Assembly: GCF_036023875.1 (NCBI RefSeq)
Contig: NZ_CP107931.1
Coordinates: 2,108,001 to 2,172,000 of the forward strand
DNA length: 64,000 bases
Source of the DNA: Mycobacterium sp. NBC_00419
GTDB lineage: Bacteria; Actinomycetota; Actinomycetes; Mycobacteriales; Mycobacteriaceae
Reading direction: 5' to 3'
The notes under the pieces are model-generated. The model did no database searches, had not been told where the DNA came from, and worked only from the letters and a program-made list of their open reading frames with translations. Shown in pieces: positions 61,561 through 64,000 of this stretch. Position 1 is the first letter of the stretch, and the number at the start of each line of letters is the position of its first letter. The translations under genes were made by a program, and so were the position numbers.

Positions 61561-62389
61561 TGACGACGCCGCGCAATCCGTCCGCGCCGAAGGCGGGTTC
61601 CAGCATGGCTGAGTAATCGGGGCCGCGCCGCAGGCTTTGCCCACCGTCGACCCCGATGATCTGCCCGGTGACCCACTGGGCGGCATCACTGAGCAGGAAC
61701 AGCGCGGTGTTGGCGACATCGTCGACCTCACCGGGCCGCGGCAGCGGCGTGCACTCGGCGTAGTCCCCGCTGATTTCGGGTGAGTCGAGCACCATCTGAA
61801 CCAGCTCGGTTCGGATCAGTCCGGGTCGAATGCCGTTGACCCGCACCCAGGATGGGCCGAGCTCGTCGGCGGCCAGCTGCACGAGGTGATCCAGGCCGGC
61901 TTTGGTGACGCCGTACGGCCCGAACCAGCGGTGGGTGTTACTGGAGGCGATCGAGGAGATGGCGACGAACGAGCCCCCGCCGCCACGGACCATTTCGCGG
62001 GCCGAGTGCTTCAGCACGTACATCGAGCCGTTGATGTTGAGGTCGACGGTGGCGCGCCACCCGTCGGAATCCATCTGGGTGATCGGTCCGATGGTCTGCG
62101 ATCCGCCCGCACAGTGCACGACACCGTGCAGGCGGCCGTTCCACGCCGTGGCAGCGTCCACGACGGCGGCGACCTGGTCCTCGTTGGTCACGTCGGCGGG
62201 TTCGTACCGGACGTCACCGGCCGGGGCGGCGGCCTTGATCTCGTCGACGGTCGCGGCCAACCGGTCGGCACCGCGGCCGACGATGACGACGCGGGCGCCC
62301 GCCTTGGCCAAACCCTCCGCGACCCCCTTGCCGATTCCGCTACCACCACCGGTGACCAGGTAAGTCCGGTCCTCGAACGAGAGCTGCAC
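61553..62389 (-). CDS. short-chain dehydrogenase/reductase under a KstR-like box
   Basis: 278 residues from GTG 62389 (RBS GAGGAGTGCGGC). SDR motifs YLVTGGGSGIGKGVAEGL, VHCAGGSQTIG, ISSIASSNTHRWFGPYGVTK (Tyr-x3-Lys) and RPGLIRTELVQ. IVGRGADRL suggests NADP(H), and the pattern resembles 2,4-dienoyl-CoA-reductase/acyl-CoA-linked SDRs. The perfect KstR-type box and overlapping palindrome at 62411-62435 lie 22-46 bp upstream, so steroid/lipid-responsive control is likely. Convergent with the LCP gene. Confidence 0.9.
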   Translation of the reverse strand: MQLSFEDRTYLVTGGGSGIGKGVAEGLAKAGARVVIVGRGADRLAATVDEIKAAAPAGDVRYEPADVTNEDQVAAVVDAATAWNGRLHGVVHCAGGSQTIGPITQMDSDGWRATVDLNINGSMYVLKHSAREMVRGGGGSFVAISSIASSNTHRWFGPYGVTKAGLDHLVQLAADELGPSWVRVNGIRPGLIRTELVQMVLDSPEISGDYAECTPLPRPGEVDDVANTALFLLSDAAQWVTGQIIGVDGGQSLRRGPDYSAMLEPAFGADGLRGVVTS

Positions 62390-62410
62390 GCCGCACTCCT
62401 CACACAAAAC

Positions 62411-62435
62411 TGAAACAGGTTCTACGTATAGAACC
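62411..62435. promoter_or_regulatory. KstR-like box overlapping a perfect palindrome
   Basis: TGAAACAGGTTCTA (62411-62424) fits TNNAACNNGTTNNA at every fixed position. Overlapping it, GGTTCTA (62418-62424) and TAGAACC (62429-62435) form a perfect inverted repeat with a 4-bp spacer. It lies 22-46 bp upstream of the SDR GTG, where a repressor would act. Confidence 0.6.
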
Positions 62436-62921
62436 ACGGCGGGCCGTCGACGCAAAGGGCCGGTTCCGGTCACGAGACCCGGCACCTGCACCAGGGGCAC
62501 ACGCGGGAATCCAGTGCCGGCCACGGGCCGCCGCACCGGCGGTCTTAATCGCCCACAGCGAACATCCCTGAGCGCCCAACAGCCCGGCCCCAACAGTCCC
62601 TCCGGCCACCTTCACATCGAGAGTCACACCCCGGAAATGGCGCCGCAAATGGCGCCGCCTAAACATTTCTCCATAGCAGCAGACACAATTGGACCGTCAC
62701 ACAAGAACAGCGATTGATGGACAGTCGGAGCCTTTGATCCAGGTCAGCCTGGCTTGGGACGGGCGTAAAGCCCGCTCGACAATGGCTGCATAATTGATTG
62801 ACTCCGGTGTAACGCACGGCAGGTTACGGGCGATAAAACTCCCGAACAACTGCGGTCGGGGGAAGGCAGCCATACACTGCGTTCACACAGCCGCTCAGCA
62901 AACCGAGTAGAAAGCACCATC
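62436..62921. other. 486-bp intergenic region
   Basis: Between the SDR promoter and the first small secreted gene. It holds two direct copies of ATGGCGCCGC (62637-62646 and 62649-62658) and a region nearer 62870 that could contain the secreted gene's promoter (CATACACT). Open frames on both strands lack start signals or family motifs; I see no gene. Confidence 0.5.
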
Positions 62922-63278
62922 ATGGCTAGTTTGAAGAATTCGGCGCGACGTCTGGCCTTGGCCGGCGGTTTCGCGCTCGCAGTTGCGGCCGCGCCTGCGG
63001 TGGCCGCTTTCACCGTTCCGTCCACCGGGGCTGCCCCGGCTGTCGCCGAATGCGCCCCCGGGGAGGTCGTGAACACCGAGGGCGTCGGCTGCCTGCCCGC
63101 GCCGGTCGAGACCAACCCGGGCGAGACCTCCTTCTCCACTCCGGGCGACCCGGGCAGTGTTCCCGAGGTTCAGGGCATACCTTGCACAGGCGCAAACACC
63201 GGTCAGTGCATAGGATTGCAGGAAGAGCAGCAGGCTCCGCTTGTGGAGCCCCACTCGACCATCTCGTCCAGTCCGTAG
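62922..63278 (+). CDS. small secreted tandem-family protein, first copy
   Basis: 118 residues from ATG 62922; only AGAAAG upstream, a weak RBS. Signal peptide RRLALAGGFALAVAAAPAVAAF, then a short mature part with ECAPGEVVNTEGVGCLP, the family motif PGDPGSVPEVQGIPCTGAN-T-GQCIGLQEEQ and a Ser-rich end (STISSSP). Four Cys could form two disulphides. It resembles mycobacterial proteins carried in annotations as intersectin-EH-binding protein Ibp1 (from memory). First of three tandem paralogues. Confidence 0.78.
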   Translation: MASLKNSARRLALAGGFALAVAAAPAVAAFTVPSTGAAPAVAECAPGEVVNTEGVGCLPAPVETNPGETSFSTPGDPGSVPEVQGIPCTGANTGQCIGLQEEQQAPLVEPHSTISSSP

Positions 63279-63330
63279 TGCGGAGTGCCGGCAGCGGTGC
63301 TCCGTCGTCCTTCTCTAGGAAGTGTGAAGT

Positions 63331-63717
63331 ATGGCGAACTCCCCCTCTGTCGGCCGACGCATCCTCCTCGCGGGAGGGTTGAGCATCGCGATCGCAGCCG
63401 CCCCGGCGGCTGCGTTCGTGGCTCTGCCTTCGCACCCGGCAGGTCCGGCGCTGGCGTGCCCCGCCGGCGAGGTCGAGGACATCTACATCGGTGAGTGCAC
63501 GCCCGAGTTGGTGCCGAACGCACCTGGCGGCAACTACCCCACACCCACTAGCAGTGGCGGCGGCGTCTCCTTCTCGACCCCGGGCGATCCCGGCAGTGTG
63601 CCTGAGGTCCAAGGCATTCCGTGCACCGGCGCCAACAGCGGCCAGTGCATCGGCCTGGAAGAGGATCAGCCTGCCCCGGTCGTCCAGCCTCGCACGAGCA
63701 TTTCGTCCAGCCCGTAA
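63331..63717 (+). CDS. small secreted tandem-family protein, second copy
   Basis: 128 residues from ATG 63331 behind AGGAAGTG. Signal peptide ILLAGGLSIAIAAAPAAAFVAL, mature part ACPAGEVEDIYIGECTPELVPN, then the same motif PGDPGSVPEVQGIPCTGAN-S-GQCIGLEED and SISSSP end. The middle carries a Gly/Ser/Thr linker (PTPTSSGGG). Clearly a duplicate of the preceding gene, 52 bp downstream, with a conserved C-terminal half and a diverged centre. Confidence 0.78.
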   Translation: MANSPSVGRRILLAGGLSIAIAAAPAAAFVALPSHPAGPALACPAGEVEDIYIGECTPELVPNAPGGNYPTPTSSGGGVSFSTPGDPGSVPEVQGIPCTGANSGQCIGLEEDQPAPVVQPRTSISSSP

Positions 63718-63742
63718 GACCGGTCGGACCAGGAGGGCAACG

Positions 63743-64000
63743 ATGCCGATCCATTCCAGTCACACAGTCAAGCTGCTGACCGCGGGCGCGTTCGCGCTCG
63801 CGGTCGCACTGGCGCCTGCCGCCGGGCTTCTCTACGCCGCGCCGCAGGCACTGGCTGAAGGCGAGGGCGGCGTGCCCGACCCGCAGCCGGTGCCGGTTCC
63901 GGCACCCGTGGCCGATCAGCCGGGCAACTCGGCGGGCTGCCAGTCCGGCGAATCCCTGGACGCCTCGACCGGTAACTGCGTGCCGACCATGACGCCGCTG
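63743..64000 (+). CDS. small secreted tandem-family protein, third copy (3'-truncated by window edge)
   Basis: Starts at ATG 63743 behind AGGAGGGCAACG and runs off the window. The first 86 residues show a signal peptide (LLTAGAFALAVALAPAAGLLYAAPQALA), a Pro-rich segment (PDPQPVPVPAPVADQPG) and CQSGESLDASTGNCVP, which is analogous to the Cys-X-Gly-Glu start of the mature parts of the two preceding copies. The shared C-terminal motif, if present, lies beyond base 64000. Confidence 0.7.
   Translation, partial: MPIHSSHTVKLLTAGAFALAVALAPAAGLLYAAPQALAEGEGGVPDPQPVPVPAPVADQPGNSAGCQSGESLDASTGNCVPTMTPL

Noticed and set aside
62637..62658. Two direct copies of ATGGCGCCGC
   Set aside because: Short GC-rich repeat likely by chance; no clear promoter context.
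62400..62666. A - strand frame (start VTLDVKVAGG) in the 62.4-62.7 kb gap
   Set aside because: No RBS, no domain, and it runs across the KstR-like operator and the SDR start region.

Overview
The window is high-GC actinobacterial DNA that is clearly mycobacterial, most like a fast-growing Mycobacterium/Mycolicibacterium. The evidence is a complete mce lipid-import operon, several FadE acyl-CoA dehydrogenases, CYP51 and CYP123, the PhoP-PhoR pair, a mycothiol-dependent isomerase, an F420-type LLM oxidoreductase, a 19-kDa-antigen-like lipoprotein, many GTG starts and ATGA/GTGA translational overlaps. From remembered M. tuberculosis gene order, about 21.8-45.4 kb follows Rv0772 (purD) back to Rv0756c, with extra genes inserted.

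Layout. (1) 0-5.4 kb: end of a fadD and four consecutive acyl-CoA dehydrogenases on the + strand. (2) 5.4-7.5 kb: lipoprotein, an orphan tandem Phd/YefM-like protein, a TetR and a CAP-fold secreted protein. (3) 7.5-18.0 kb: yrbEA-yrbEB-mceA-F plus two Mce-associated membrane proteins on the - strand, with an inverted-repeat operator candidate upstream and a second, related TetR beyond it (19.3 kb). (4) 20-24.7 kb: Tat esterase, MDMPI-like enzyme, purD and an acyl-CoA carboxylase beta gene broken by one base. (5) 24.8-38.6 kb: a CYP125-like P450, then two divergent blocks (aldA-SDR-HIBADH-CMD on the - strand; TetR-cyp123-SDR-cyp51-ferredoxin-NTF2-ADH-KSI-like-SDR on the + strand) that look like an oxidative steroid/lipid-modifying pathway. 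(6) 38.6-45.4 kb: a two-gene lipid-linked glycosylation module, HIT protein, phoR, phoP with a PhoP-box-like repeat, and a decapeptide-repeat protein. (7) 45.5-50.4 kb: tRNA-Thr, followed by a five-gene LLM/sulfotransferase/DUF1214-like/NTF2/SDR operon whose last stop codon lies inside the tRNA. (8) 50.8-64 kb: a secreted zinc protease, enoyl-CoA hydratase, an ammonium transporter with Glu in place of the first pore His, a molybdenum hydroxylase split over both strands, an LCP cell-wall ligase, an SDR, and a tandem family of small secreted proteins.

How the genes fit together (inference). The mce operon would import a lipid or steroid; FadD/FadE, ECH, SDRs, ALDH, HIBADH, carboxylase and P450s would activate and oxidise it. 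The window is also rich in candidate operators. The most notable are a near-identical 22-bp dyad before both halves of the molybdenum hydroxylase, a mirrored pair GGACACATGTCC/GGACATGTGTCC between aldA and its divergent TetR, a CCCTAGGGGTG inverted repeat before yrbEA, and two KstR-like boxes. No CRISPR array, prophage or insertion sequence was seen. All functional calls rest on reading motifs; no database search was possible.
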